Origin: an uncultured Clostridia bacterium
GTDB lineage: Bacteria; Bacillota; Clostridia; Oscillospirales; Ruminococcaceae
DNA length: 64,000 nucleotides
Assembly: GCA_944386805.1 (NCBI GenBank)
Contig: CALXCO010000006.1
Location: forward strand, 26,176-90,175
Direction of reading: 5' to 3'
A program made the position numbers and the translations under genes. The number at the start of each line of letters is the position of its first letter. Positions within the stretch are counted from its first letter, which is position 1. Below, in pieces: positions 1-7,942 of the stretch. The notes beneath the pieces were generated by a model. That model was given only the letters and a program-made list of their open reading frames with translations, had not been told where the DNA came from and ran no database searches.

Positions 1-264
1 ATCCAGCATGACCAGCCCGTGCATCTGACCGGAAATGCCGATACCACGTACGTCAGCCGGTGCAATCCCACTTTTTTCGAGGACCATCTTGATGGTACCG
101 GCAGCGGCGTTCCACCAGTCGTCCGGGTCCTGCTCTGCATAGCCGTTCTGAGGCTGATAAAGCTGGTACTCAATGGTTGCGGAAGCCAGCGCGTTTCCTT
201 CCCGGTCAAACAACACTGTTTTGGTGCCGGAAGTGCCAAGGTCAATACCAATATAAGCTTTCAT
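1..264 (-). CDS. xylB: Xylulokinase-type FGGY sugar kinase (N-terminal part)
   Basis: N-terminal 88 residues of an FGGY-family carbohydrate kinase; the gene runs off the left edge. The first residues carry the ATPase phosphate-binding motif IGIDLGTSGTKTVLFD, and near the cut end lies GISGQMHGLV, the sugar-binding segment typical of xylulokinases. It would phosphorylate a ketopentose, probably D-xylulose, in the cytoplasm. The ATG at 264 is preceded by AAGGAG at good spacing. It lies 24 nt downstream of a LacI-type regulator on the same strand, so the two form an operon and the kinase is probably controlled by that regulator. The substrate cannot be fixed from this fragment; ribulokinase or another FGGY specificity remains possible. 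Confidence 0.85.
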   Translation of the reverse strand, partial: MKAYIGIDLGTSGTKTVLFDREGNALASATIEYQLYQPQNGYAEQDPDDWWNAAAGTIKMVLEKSGIAPADVRGIGISGQMHGLVMLD

Positions 265-288
265 GGCGGATACTCCTTCTTCATATTG

Positions 289-1308
289 TCAGAGGTTTTC
301 ACGGATGCGGATGATATTATCCATATAACAGAATTCCTCGGCGGGAGGGATATTGTTTACAATCGAGTCGAACAGGATCTGCATTGCCCGGTATCCCTGC
401 CTGAAAGGTTCCTGGCAGATCGTCGCCTGAATCAGCCGGTCAGAAACCAGCTTGCGGATTTCCCTTGTATCATCACAGGATACAACCGTCAAACCTGTCA
501 GTCCAAGGTCAACCGCCGCCTGCATGCCGCCGACCGCACCGGCTGCTGCAAAATACAGGGTATTGATCTCCGGGTGGGCGATCAGCATCTCACGGGTGAC
601 CTGATAGGCGATTTCCGATTCATCCAGACTTTCGCAGATATCGACGACCTTTGAGTCAGGCATCGTCTTGAGGACATCCGAAAAGCCCTTCATCCGATGG
701 TTATGTCCCAGCATACGCACCGAACCGGTGACAATTCCTGCACGGACTCCCTGCGGCCGCATTAAGCGCAGCATACCGCCTGCGGTGACGCCTGACTGAT
801 AGTAGTTACATCCGACATAGCAAAGCCTGCGGGTGTTTTCAATATCCGAGTTTACCGTAAGGACCCGGATTCCCTGATCGATCAGCTCATTGATCTTCTG
901 CTCGATTTCCGGAAGGTTGATCGGGCTGATTGCGATACCGGACACCCCGGCAGCTCGCATTTGATCCAGCTGACCAAGCTGCTGGTCTACATCATACCGT
1001 CTGCCGCCGGCAATTTGCAGCGTGATGCCGAAGTCTGCGTATTCTTCAATTGCAGTCTGGGCACCCTGCATGACTTCGTCGAAAAATTCATTGCCGTCGG
1101 CATTTGCGATGATGCCAAATGAAAGGTTTTTCCGCTGGTAAGCCAGTGCCTTTCCGGCACGGTTCGGGGTATATCCCATCTCTTTGGCAATGGCCAGGAT
1201 TTTCTTTTCGATTTCAGGCCGGACATTACCTCTGCCGTTGAGTGCCCGGTCTACCGTACCACGGGATACTCCGGCAAGTTCGGCGATCTGTTTGACTGTT
1301 ACTGGCAT
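289..1308 (-). CDS. LacI-family transcriptional regulator
   Basis: 339-residue repressor-type regulator. Residues 1-50 form the LacI helix-turn-helix (VKQIAELAGVSRGTVDRALN, then the hinge region), followed by a periplasmic-binding-protein-like sugar domain of the ribose-binding type (about residues 60-335). The start at 1308 is preferred over an in-frame ATG at 1353 because the HTH begins at once and GGAAGG lies just upstream. It is the first gene of a pair with the downstream xylulokinase-type gene, so it most likely senses a pentose or related sugar; the ligand is inferred from context only. Unlike classic LacI, the recognition segment reads RGTVDRALN rather than xxTVSRVLN. Confidence 0.88.
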   Translation of the reverse strand: MPVTVKQIAELAGVSRGTVDRALNGRGNVRPEIEKKILAIAKEMGYTPNRAGKALAYQRKNLSFGIIANADGNEFFDEVMQGAQTAIEEYADFGITLQIAGGRRYDVDQQLGQLDQMRAAGVSGIAISPINLPEIEQKINELIDQGIRVLTVNSDIENTRRLCYVGCNYYQSGVTAGGMLRLMRPQGVRAGIVTGSVRMLGHNHRMKGFSDVLKTMPDSKVVDICESLDESEIAYQVTREMLIAHPEINTLYFAAAGAVGGMQAAVDLGLTGLTVVSCDDTREIRKLVSDRLIQATICQEPFRQGYRAMQILFDSIVNNIPPAEEFCYMDNIIRIRENL

Positions 1309-1364
1309 ATGGATACCGCCTTCCTTCGCATAACTGCTGGTGTGCTCGTGCACTGTCTACCTTT

Positions 1365-1393
1365 ATACTAACACGTTTTGTCCAATGCGTCAA
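1365..1393 (-). promoter_or_regulatory. Promoter of the LacI-type regulator operon
   Basis: On the minus strand TTGACG and TAGTAT are separated by 17 bp. Between this promoter and the start codon lies a GTGC-4 nt-GCAC inverted repeat (around 1341-1352) that could be an autoregulatory operator; that part is weak. Confidence 0.5.
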
Positions 1394-1420
1394 GGGAAAA
1401 TGCAAATTCTGTCACCCAGT

Positions 1421-1458
1421 AAAAAACAGAGGGTTTCCATTCGCGGAAACCCTCTGTT
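1421..1458 (-). terminator. Rho-independent terminator after the flavodiiron gene
   Basis: A perfect 14-bp inverted repeat (1425-1438 with 1445-1458, 6-nt loop) is followed on the minus strand by six T. It sits 18 bp past the stop codon of the flavodiiron protein gene. Confidence 0.9.
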
Positions 1459-1475
1459 CCATGATCAGCTGTTAC

Positions 1476-2681
1476 TTAGTTCATCGAAGCGACGATTGCG
1501 TCAGCCAGTGCTGCCAGTTCCGTCACCGTCTGTTCAGAGACGGTAGAACGCAGGGTAACGACCGGTTCCAGGATGGTCGTATTCTTCATCTTGCCGACTT
1601 CTTCGTTCATCAGCTTGCCGCTCATCGGCGCCCAGGTACCGTTCTGAACCAGACCGACGGTACGGTTCTGCATCGAATGGGCCGCCAGGTCGGTCAGCAG
1701 GTTTTCAACCGGTGTAAAGATGCCGGCGTTGTAGGTGGAAGCAGCGAATACCAGATGGCTGTATTTAAATGCTTCAGACAGCAGGTAGGAGACATGGGTC
1801 GCCGAAGCGTCGTAAACTGCGACATTGGTGACGCCTTTTTCAGCCAGCATGCCTGCCAGAATCTCAGCAGCATTTTCCGTTCCGCCGTAAATCGAACCAT
1901 ATACGATCAGAACGCCTTTCTCTTCGGGAGTATAGGTCGCCCATTTCTGGTACTTGTCGACAAACCAGCCGATCTGTTCGCCTTCCAGAACCCAGCCGTG
2001 CAGCGGGCAGATCATCTTGATATCCAGTCCGCCGGCCTTTTTCAGCAGAGCAGCGACCTGAGGACCGTATTTGCCAACGATGTTGGTATAATAACGTCTT
2101 GCCTCATCCAGATGACGGTTTTCGAAGTCGACGTCCTTGGCGAAAATGCTGCCGGAGACAGCACCGAAGGTGCCAAATGCGTCGGCAGAGAACAGAATGC
2201 TGTCGGTGGTGTCAAACGTAACCATGGCTTCCGGCCAGTGTACCATCGGAGCCATAACAAACGCATAGGTATGTCCGCCGATGGTCAGGGTATCGCCTTC
2301 CTTGACAATCTGTGCACGGGAGTCGATATCAAAGGAAAAGAACTGCTTGATCATGCAGACGGTTTTGGCGTTGCAGACGATTTTGGCTTCGGGGTAGCGG
2401 AACACGGTATCTGCGAGGGTTGCGCAATGGTCAGGTTCCATATGATTGACGATGATGTAATCCAGCTTGCGGCCGTTGAGCAGGTGCGCCAGATTATCAA
2501 AGAAGGTGCCGGAGACAGCATGGTCAACGGTATCAAAAAGCACCGTTTCTTCTCCGACAGACAGATAGGCGTTGTAGGAAACGCCCTGAGGAATGGGGTA
2601 TACATTCTCAAAAAGAGCCAGACGGCGGTCATTTCCGCCAATCCAGTAAAGTTGTGATGTCAGTTTGCGGATATTATACAT
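1476..2681 (-). CDS. fprA: A-type flavodiiron protein (FprA)
   Basis: 401-residue cytoplasmic flavodiiron protein. The N-terminal half is a metallo-beta-lactamase-like domain with the diiron ligand motif HMEPDH (about residues 80-85) and a later conserved H in PLHGW; the C-terminal part, from about residue 255, is a flavodoxin domain beginning VLIVYGSIYGGTENAA, the FMN phosphate-binding loop. The family reduces O2 to water, or NO to N2O, with electrons from rubredoxin or F420H2, protecting anaerobes. Length fits the family. It is monocistronic, with its own promoter and terminator. A TTAGAA-AAG-TTCTAA palindrome in the leader resembles a PerR box, which would fit a peroxide/oxygen response. 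Confidence 0.93.
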   Translation of the reverse strand: MYNIRKLTSQLYWIGGNDRRLALFENVYPIPQGVSYNAYLSVGEETVLFDTVDHAVSGTFFDNLAHLLNGRKLDYIIVNHMEPDHCATLADTVFRYPEAKIVCNAKTVCMIKQFFSFDIDSRAQIVKEGDTLTIGGHTYAFVMAPMVHWPEAMVTFDTTDSILFSADAFGTFGAVSGSIFAKDVDFENRHLDEARRYYTNIVGKYGPQVAALLKKAGGLDIKMICPLHGWVLEGEQIGWFVDKYQKWATYTPEEKGVLIVYGSIYGGTENAAEILAGMLAEKGVTNVAVYDASATHVSYLLSEAFKYSHLVFAASTYNAGIFTPVENLLTDLAAHSMQNRTVGLVQNGTWAPMSGKLMNEEVGKMKNTTILEPVVTLRSTVSEQTVTELAALADAIVASMN

Positions 2682-2701
2682 GGCAACAGCACTCCTTTGT
2701 T

Positions 2702-2718
2702 TTTAGAAAAGTTCTAAA
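2702..2718. promoter_or_regulatory. PerR-like operator in the fprA leader
   Basis: TTTAGAA (2702-2708), 3 nt, TTCTAAA (2712-2718): a perfect 7-bp inverted repeat just downstream of the expected transcription start of fprA. The inner 15 bp differ at two central positions from the PerR consensus TTAnAATnATTnTAA. The PerR assignment is inference. Confidence 0.5.
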
Positions 2719-2726
2719 CCGTATAC

Positions 2727-2755
2727 AGTATATCATATCTGCTCCACCCCGTCAA
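2727..2755 (-). promoter_or_regulatory. SigA-type promoter of fprA
   Basis: On the minus strand TTGACG and TATACT are separated by exactly 17 bp. The expected start lies a few bases before the PerR-like palindrome. Confidence 0.8.
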
Positions 2756-2929
2756 GGACAGGCAGGATAAGAATTGCAGCAATTGACGGAAGATAAACTG
2801 TGGAAATTTTTGGGACAGATAAACAAACTAAACTCAATTAAAAAATTAATTCAGTTTTTCTAAGAAAAACTTTCACTTTCTTTATATTTTGCCAAGGAAA
2901 GGCGTCATTGGGTGAACAAAAAGTAAAAA

Positions 2930-2956
2930 CTAGCACTCATATATTGACAGTGCTAA
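2930..2956. promoter_or_regulatory. CIRCE (HrcA operator) at hsp20
   Basis: cTAGCACTC-N9-cAGTGCTAA matches the CIRCE consensus TTAGCACTC-N9-GAGTGCTAA except for one base in each arm. It overlaps the -35 element of the hsp20 promoter, as expected for HrcA repression. Confidence 0.85.
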
Positions 2957-2971
2957 AATTTGTGGTATAAT
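2944..2971 (+). promoter_or_regulatory. hsp20 promoter
   Basis: TTGACA (2944-2949) and TATAAT (2966-2971) with 16 bp spacing and an extended -10 TGG. The -35 hexamer lies inside the CIRCE element. Confidence 0.85.
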
Positions 2972-2978
2972 AAAATCA

Positions 2979-3096
2979 GAACAAAGAAAGAGCAAGGGCT
3001 CCGGAAAAGGAGAACAGCTCCCCGGTAAACAGCCGGTGCTTTGTTCAGCCGCGAAAGCGGCGTTTCAAAAAAGTTGTTTACATCCTGATTGGAGGA
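2979..3096 (+). promoter_or_regulatory. Structured hsp20 5' leader
   Basis: About 125 nt of leader. GAACAAAG (2979-2986) pairs with CTTTGTTC (3039-3046). A GCCGC-GAAA-GCGGC hairpin spans 3048-3061. TCCT just before the GGAGGA ribosome site (3091-3096) could pair with AGGA. This could make translation temperature-sensitive, but no known thermometer class is recognised. Confidence 0.4.
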
Positions 3097-3103
3097 ATGA
3101 TTT

Positions 3104-3538
3104 ATGTTAATGCCTAGTATTTTCGGTGAGAATTTGTTCGATGATTGGTTTGATAAAGATTTCTTCCCCGGCCGCAATCCGCTTTATGGTAAGAACGAGA
3201 AGAACCTCATGAAGACGGACGTCCGTGAAGAGGGAGATAACTACGAGGTTGCAATTGACCTGCCTGGTTTCAAGAAAGAAGATGTCACGATCGAACTTGA
3301 GAACGGTTATCTGACGATCACCGCTGCCAAGGGCCTGGATAAAGATCAGGACCAGGAAAAGACCGGTTATATCCGCCGCGAACGTTGGTCCGGCAAGTGC
3401 AGCCGTACCTTCTACGTTGGGGATTCTGTCCGCAGTGAAGATATCAAGGCCAAGATGGAAGATGGTATCCTGACCATGACTGTTCCGAAAGAACAGAAGC
3501 AGCTTCCGCAGAAGAATACCATTATGATTGAGGGTTAA
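3104..3538 (+). CDS. hsp20: Small heat shock protein, Hsp20/alpha-crystallin family
   Basis: 144-residue ATP-independent chaperone that holds unfolding proteins in the cytoplasm. The N-terminus (MLMPSIFGENLFDDWF) is the usual hydrophobic/acidic lead of clostridial Hsp20. The alpha-crystallin domain spans about residues 38-135, with DLPGFKKEDVTIELENGYL and the late motif MEDGILTMTVPKE (the conserved A/DGxLxxxxPK element). It starts after GGAGG at 3091-3095. The gene is alone between its promoter and a strong hairpin. Regulation by HrcA is expected from the CIRCE element over its promoter; the leader is long and foldable. Confidence 0.93.
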   Translation: MLMPSIFGENLFDDWFDKDFFPGRNPLYGKNEKNLMKTDVREEGDNYEVAIDLPGFKKEDVTIELENGYLTITAAKGLDKDQDQEKTGYIRRERWSGKCSRTFYVGDSVRSEDIKAKMEDGILTMTVPKEQKQLPQKNTIMIEG

Positions 3539-3580
3539 TGTGTGTCCGGTTGTTAAAACCATCCTCTGTAAATAAGTGAA

Positions 3581-3613
3581 GGGCCGTTCCGCAGATATTC
3601 TGCGGAACGGCCC
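3581..3613 (+). terminator. Terminator after hsp20
   Basis: A 15-bp perfect inverted repeat (3581-3595 with 3599-3613). The T-tract after it is poor (CTCCTTGTT), so it may also act as a two-way barrier to the convergent gene. Confidence 0.7.
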
Positions 3614-3684
3614 CTCCTTGTTATGCAGGCCAAAATTCTGAACATGGTGCAGGTGCCCGGAATGAGCATCTGCACTGTTTTTAT

Positions 3685-5775
3685 TTATGACTCGATGTAT
3701 TCCATATCGGGTGTATAACGGACATACGCGACCTGCGGGTCATTTTTACAGCGATAAAGCGCCCTGTCTGCCCGCCGGATCAACTGGTCAGCAGTCATCC
3801 CGTCTTCCGGATAGAATGCAATACCGATGCTGCCGGAAAAAGCACCTGTTTTTCCGTCGATGTCGGGAATCTGCTGGAAGGCAGCCGCCAGCTGGGCAGC
3901 TTTTCGAAATGCGATGGACACATTGGGCAGAGATTTGAGCACGGCGACAAATTCATCGCCGCCTATCCGTGCAATCAGGTCGGTGGAACGCAGGTTGCTG
4001 CGCAGAATGTCAGCAAAAGCTTTCAGGAATTTGTCGCCAAACAAATGCCCACGCTGATCGTTGATTTGCTTGAAATGGTCGACGTCCATATACAGAAGGG
4101 CAAACTGTTCAGATTGAGCTGTCAGCTGCTGTAATTCCATATCCAGCCCGCTGCGCCGGTACAGTCCGGTCAGATAGTCGAAAGTTGCTTCCTGTTTCCA
4201 TTGAAGCGTTTGCTGTTTACGCTCATCGATACAGGTCAGTTTGCCGATAAAGCTGGTACAATACGTCTGGCTGTACCCGGTTTCATCCCAGAAAAACCGG
4301 ATATAGACCGCATACCATCGCGGCTTTTGGTCGGCATGGATCAGCTGTACCTGGAACTGAAGCTGAGGGGTTCGCGGCGGCAGACTGGCTATCATTTCGT
4401 TCAGCTGCAGCCGGTCTCTTTCCGGAAGCAGGCGGTTCGGCTTCAGCAGGCTGCTCGCATCCGAAAATACGCTGTCCATTCCGAATATTCGGGAAAATTC
4501 GCTTGAAAAGCGCAGCAGATTGCTGTCCCTGTCCCAGATAAAGGTGATATCCTGAGAAAGATCGGCCAGTTTCTGATATTTGAGCTGTTCCTGGCGCAGC
4601 AGCCGGTTGACACGTTCATTCAGGATTTTTTCATACACAACAGGGTTGCTGCGGTAAGGCGCAGACGAACTGCCTTTTTGGCTGTCGGTTTCAGAAAACT
4701 CTGTGTCCGGCAGCAGTCCATTTTCCAGTATCACCCGATAAAATTGCTGTTCCATATCCTGAAAGATATCCAGCAGGACCGGATTAAAACAGCCGCAGTC
4801 ACCCCGCAGAATCATCTGTACGGCTTCCTGATGGCTGTATGCGGGTTTGTAGACCCGCCGGTTGACCAGCGTATCGTAGCAATCCGCCAGCCCGACTGCC
4901 TGTGCCCAGATTGGCGTCTCTTCACCCGTCAGTCCATCCGGGTATCCGCTGCCGTCCCAGCGTTCATGGTGCCAGCGGCAGACATCATAATAATAACTGC
5001 GGCCGGGCAGGTCGTTAAAAAAGCCGATGTCCTTGAGCAGATGGGTACCGGCCGTCGTATGCTGTTTGGCCTGTTCATATTCCTCAACGTTGAGCGGACC
5101 GGGTTTTTCGAGGATTTTGTCGGGAACCGCGATTTTTCCGACGTCGTGCATCATGGCGGCCAGTCCGACCTGACGGATAATCTCGTCGGTCAGATGGTAC
5201 CGCGGCCAGCGCTCCTTGACCTGTTCCAGTAAAAGGCAGGTCAGCAGCCGGATACGTTGGACATGTCCGCCTGCGTCATGCATCCGAAACTCCAGAACTG
5301 TACTCAGGACATCAATAATCATATAATCGGACAGCTCCCGGCCTTTAAGCCATTGCAGCTGATAGGTCAGCTGTGCCTGTGCGATTTGGTCGGTATTCTG
5401 TTCCAGCCGCTGCATCTCCAGAATACGGGAAACCCGCCGCCGGATAATTCCGGGGTGAAAAGGCCGGTAAATGACGTCGGCGACGTCCGGCAGCATCTGC
5501 CGGACTTTTTCATCGTCGGTGGAGCTGACCATCAGCAGGACCGGTATCTGTGCAAGCTTTTTCTGTGTCCTGATCATTCGGAGAAGAGACCGGGTATCCA
5601 TTGTAGGCAGCCGGGCATCCAGAAAAATCAGGCAGATATTGGGCTGTGACAACAGCGAGACCGCATCCTGACCGTTTCCGGCTTCCAAAATATCATATTC
5701 TCTGCTGAACAGTTCGCTGAGAATGGCGCGGTTAATTTCATATTCATCTACAATCAGAATTTTTTCTTTTTCCAT
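3685..5775 (-). CDS. Response regulator with HD-GYP, PAS and GGDEF domains
   Basis: 696-residue c-di-GMP signalling protein. Order: receiver domain (residues 1-120; ILIVDEYEINR, phosphoacceptor in FLDARLP), HD-GYP phosphodiesterase domain (about 150-350; HDVGKIAVPDKIL and HHERWDGSGYPDG intact), PAS domain (about 405-520), GGDEF cyclase domain (about 535-690; RIGGDEFVAVL intact). It could both make and break cyclic dinucleotide, with the balance set by phosphorylation and the PAS ligand. The start at 5775 is chosen because GGAGG is 10 nt away; the ATG at 5784 is too close to it. No histidine kinase is adjacent. Confidence 0.9.
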   Translation of the reverse strand: MEKEKILIVDEYEINRAILSELFSREYDILEAGNGQDAVSLLSQPNICLIFLDARLPTMDTRSLLRMIRTQKKLAQIPVLLMVSSTDDEKVRQMLPDVADVIYRPFHPGIIRRRVSRILEMQRLEQNTDQIAQAQLTYQLQWLKGRELSDYMIIDVLSTVLEFRMHDAGGHVQRIRLLTCLLLEQVKERWPRYHLTDEIIRQVGLAAMMHDVGKIAVPDKILEKPGPLNVEEYEQAKQHTTAGTHLLKDIGFFNDLPGRSYYYDVCRWHHERWDGSGYPDGLTGEETPIWAQAVGLADCYDTLVNRRVYKPAYSHQEAVQMILRGDCGCFNPVLLDIFQDMEQQFYRVILENGLLPDTEFSETDSQKGSSSAPYRSNPVVYEKILNERVNRLLRQEQLKYQKLADLSQDITFIWDRDSNLLRFSSEFSRIFGMDSVFSDASSLLKPNRLLPERDRLQLNEMIASLPPRTPQLQFQVQLIHADQKPRWYAVYIRFFWDETGYSQTYCTSFIGKLTCIDERKQQTLQWKQEATFDYLTGLYRRSGLDMELQQLTAQSEQFALLYMDVDHFKQINDQRGHLFGDKFLKAFADILRSNLRSTDLIARIGGDEFVAVLKSLPNVSIAFRKAAQLAAAFQQIPDIDGKTGAFSGSIGIAFYPEDGMTADQLIRRADRALYRCKNDPQVAYVRYTPDMEYIES

Positions 5776-5930
5776 CGCAGCCATTCCTCCGTCAGATTTG
5801 GTCAAAATAATTAGAGAACAGTTTATAATATTACTTGTATATATTCCTGATTATACCATATTCCGGTAAAAATGACCAGATATTTTTTCATAACCGGGGG
5901 GAATTTTTCGATAGAATTCCTGAATGGGCG

Positions 5931-5959
5931 TTGACAAAAGCGGGAAAAAGGATTATACT
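5931..5959 (+). promoter_or_regulatory. Promoter of the choline operon
   Basis: TTGACA and TATACT separated by 17 bp, a near-consensus vegetative promoter. The predicted start (about 5966) falls inside the tandem palindromes. Confidence 0.88.
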
Positions 5960-5989
5960 GTTCACATAATGAACGTTCATAAAATGAAC
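5960..5989. promoter_or_regulatory. Two tandem 15-bp palindromic operators
   Basis: GTTCA-CATAA-TGAAC (5960-5974) is followed at once by GTTCA-TAAAA-TGAAC (5975-5989). The arms are identical in both copies. They begin at the last base after the -10 and cover the expected start site, the position for repression. The likeliest binder is the winged-helix domain of the protein encoded 55 bp downstream (inference). Confidence 0.8.
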
Positions 5990-6043
5990 GTAAGCTTTCC
6001 GGCTCGTCAAACATGACCTGCCTCAGGAAATGGAGGGCATATT

Positions 6044-7912
6044 TTGGAACAGATTTTTACGCTGCTCAGCGCGGTCAGTGCAACACCTGTCATCGACCAG
6101 CGGACACTCGCTGCGATTACCGGCATATCTGTCGGCAAAGTCAATGCGCTGATTCGCAGTGCTGAACAGGATGGATACCTGATTGCCGGCCGCGAGGGCA
6201 AAAAATCCCGCCTGACGCTGACAGATCAGGGACACCGGATGCTGGAACAGATGCTGCTGTCCAGAAGTGATGTCAAGCTGACCTTTCCGCCGGCTGAAAA
6301 GGCGGATACCGCAGTGATTCTGGCCGGCGGCAAACGTGCCGGGTTTGACCGTCCGATCTGTTTGCAGCCGTTGGGCGAAGACGGACAGACGCTGCTGGAT
6401 CGGATGCTGAATGTGCTGACGGTGTGTGGAATCCAGCGGACGGTGATTGTGACCGGGTGGCAGGATGAGATGATCCGGCAGCATCTCGGCAACCGTTCGG
6501 ATATTACGATCCTGCACAATGAGCGGTATAAATGGAACGGTACAATGAGCGGGCTGGCGTTGGCAGAAAAGACCCTGAAAGACTGGAATGTCGGTTCATT
6601 TCTTGTCATCAAATCCGATCTGGTATTTGAGCAGCGGGCAATTCAGTCACTGATCGAAACACGGGCGCCCTTTGCGGCGCTGCTGACCGCACCGGGAGGC
6701 GGCAGCGATGAGCTGCTCGCCGAACTGGATGAAAACGGCTGTATCTTCCGCTTTTCCAAGGATATCCGGCAGATCAACCGGGTACAGGGAGAGATGACCG
6801 GCATTGCCCGTATCTCGATGGAAGGCTTTGAACGGATGCTGGAGTATTTTTCCCACAACCTGAATCCGCTCATCAGCTATGAATATGTTATGGAGAGTGT
6901 CGGACGGATTTACCGGTTTACCGGCGTGATGGTCGATGACCTTTGCTGGGGGAAAATCGAGTCACCGGACGATTACCGGGAGCTTCTGCGGCTGACCTAT
7001 TCCCGGATTGAACGCAAGGAACGGCAGATGCAGGAACAGTATGCCCGTGATACGATGCGGAAAATCCTGCCGGACGATGAGGTACAGGAGGTTCAGTTTG
7101 CTGGCGGCCTGACCAACACCAACTATCTGATTCAGGCAAGCTCCGGACGGTATATTCTCCGTCTTCCCGGCCGGATGACCGAGAGCATGATCAACCGCAG
7201 CAACGAAAAGCGCAATGCAAAAATTGCATCTGACCGCGGTTTCAACTGTCATCTCGTCTACTGCAATGAAAAGACCGGCGTCAAACTGAGCAGCTACATT
7301 GAGAATGCCGAGACGCTGACTCCACGCACGGTTCGGCTGGAGGAAAATATGGCGTTGGCAGCCGATATACTGGGACGGCTGCACCGGTCGGATATTGTCT
7401 GGGAAAACCAGTTTGACGTTTTTGATGAGGCGCTTCGGTATGAGAAGCTGCTGGACGATCCCGGACGGATGTATCCCGGTTTTCCGGCGCTGAAACGGAA
7501 GGTATACGCGATGCTGCAGCCACGGCTGCAAGAGCTGGGATGGGAACTGAGCCCCTGTCATAATGACCTGGTCGCGGCCAATCTGGTCAAAAACAGCGTG
7601 ACCGGCAGGATGTACCTGATTGACTGGGAGTATTCCGGCACCAATGACCCGATGTTTGATATTGCGGCGCTGTTTTTGGAAAACGATTTTTCTGCCGAAG
7701 ACGAAGAACTGTTTTTCCATTATTATTATGGAGACCGGCCGCAGCCGGCTGCATCACGGGAAAAGATTCTGATCTTCAAAATTTTGCAGGATTATCTGTG
7801 GAGTACCTGGACGGTCCTGAAAGAATCCCGTGGGGACAATTTCGGCACCTATGGTCTGGACCGCTTTACCCGTGCACAGAAAAACATCGACCTTTGGGAA
7901 AAACGCTTTTAA
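6044..7912 (+). CDS. Fused winged-helix / nucleotidyltransferase / choline kinase (LicC-LicA type)
   Basis: 622 residues, three parts. Residues 1-75 look like a MarR-type winged helix (TLAAITGISVGKVNALIRSA as helix-turn-helix, then DGYLIAGREGKKSRLTLTDQG as wing). Residues about 88-310 resemble a nucleotidyltransferase of the CTP:phosphocholine cytidylyltransferase type (AVILAGGKRAGFDRP, then a late EYVMESV region). Residues about 335-600 form a choline kinase/APH domain with CHNDLVAANL and LIDWEYSGTNDP catalytic motifs. Together it would phosphorylate choline and make CDP-choline for surface decoration. TTG start at 6044 with GGAGGG 6 nt away. First gene of an operon with a BCCT transporter. 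The fused DNA-binding domain plus tandem operators suggests autoregulation. Confidence 0.85.
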   Translation: MEQIFTLLSAVSATPVIDQRTLAAITGISVGKVNALIRSAEQDGYLIAGREGKKSRLTLTDQGHRMLEQMLLSRSDVKLTFPPAEKADTAVILAGGKRAGFDRPICLQPLGEDGQTLLDRMLNVLTVCGIQRTVIVTGWQDEMIRQHLGNRSDITILHNERYKWNGTMSGLALAEKTLKDWNVGSFLVIKSDLVFEQRAIQSLIETRAPFAALLTAPGGGSDELLAELDENGCIFRFSKDIRQINRVQGEMTGIARISMEGFERMLEYFSHNLNPLISYEYVMESVGRIYRFTGVMVDDLCWGKIESPDDYRELLRLTYSRIERKERQMQEQYARDTMRKILPDDEVQEVQFAGGLTNTNYLIQASSGRYILRLPGRMTESMINRSNEKRNAKIASDRGFNCHLVYCNEKTGVKLSSYIENAETLTPRTVRLEENMALAADILGRLHRSDIVWENQFDVFDEALRYEKLLDDPGRMYPGFPALKRKVYAMLQPRLQELGWELSPCHNDLVAANLVKNSVTGRMYLIDWEYSGTNDPMFDIAALFLENDFSAEDEELFFHYYYGDRPQPAASREKILIFKILQDYLWSTWTVLKESRGDNFGTYGLDRFTRAQKNIDLWEKRF

Positions 7913-7942
7913 GCATACTGCAACCGACAGGAGAAGAGAACC

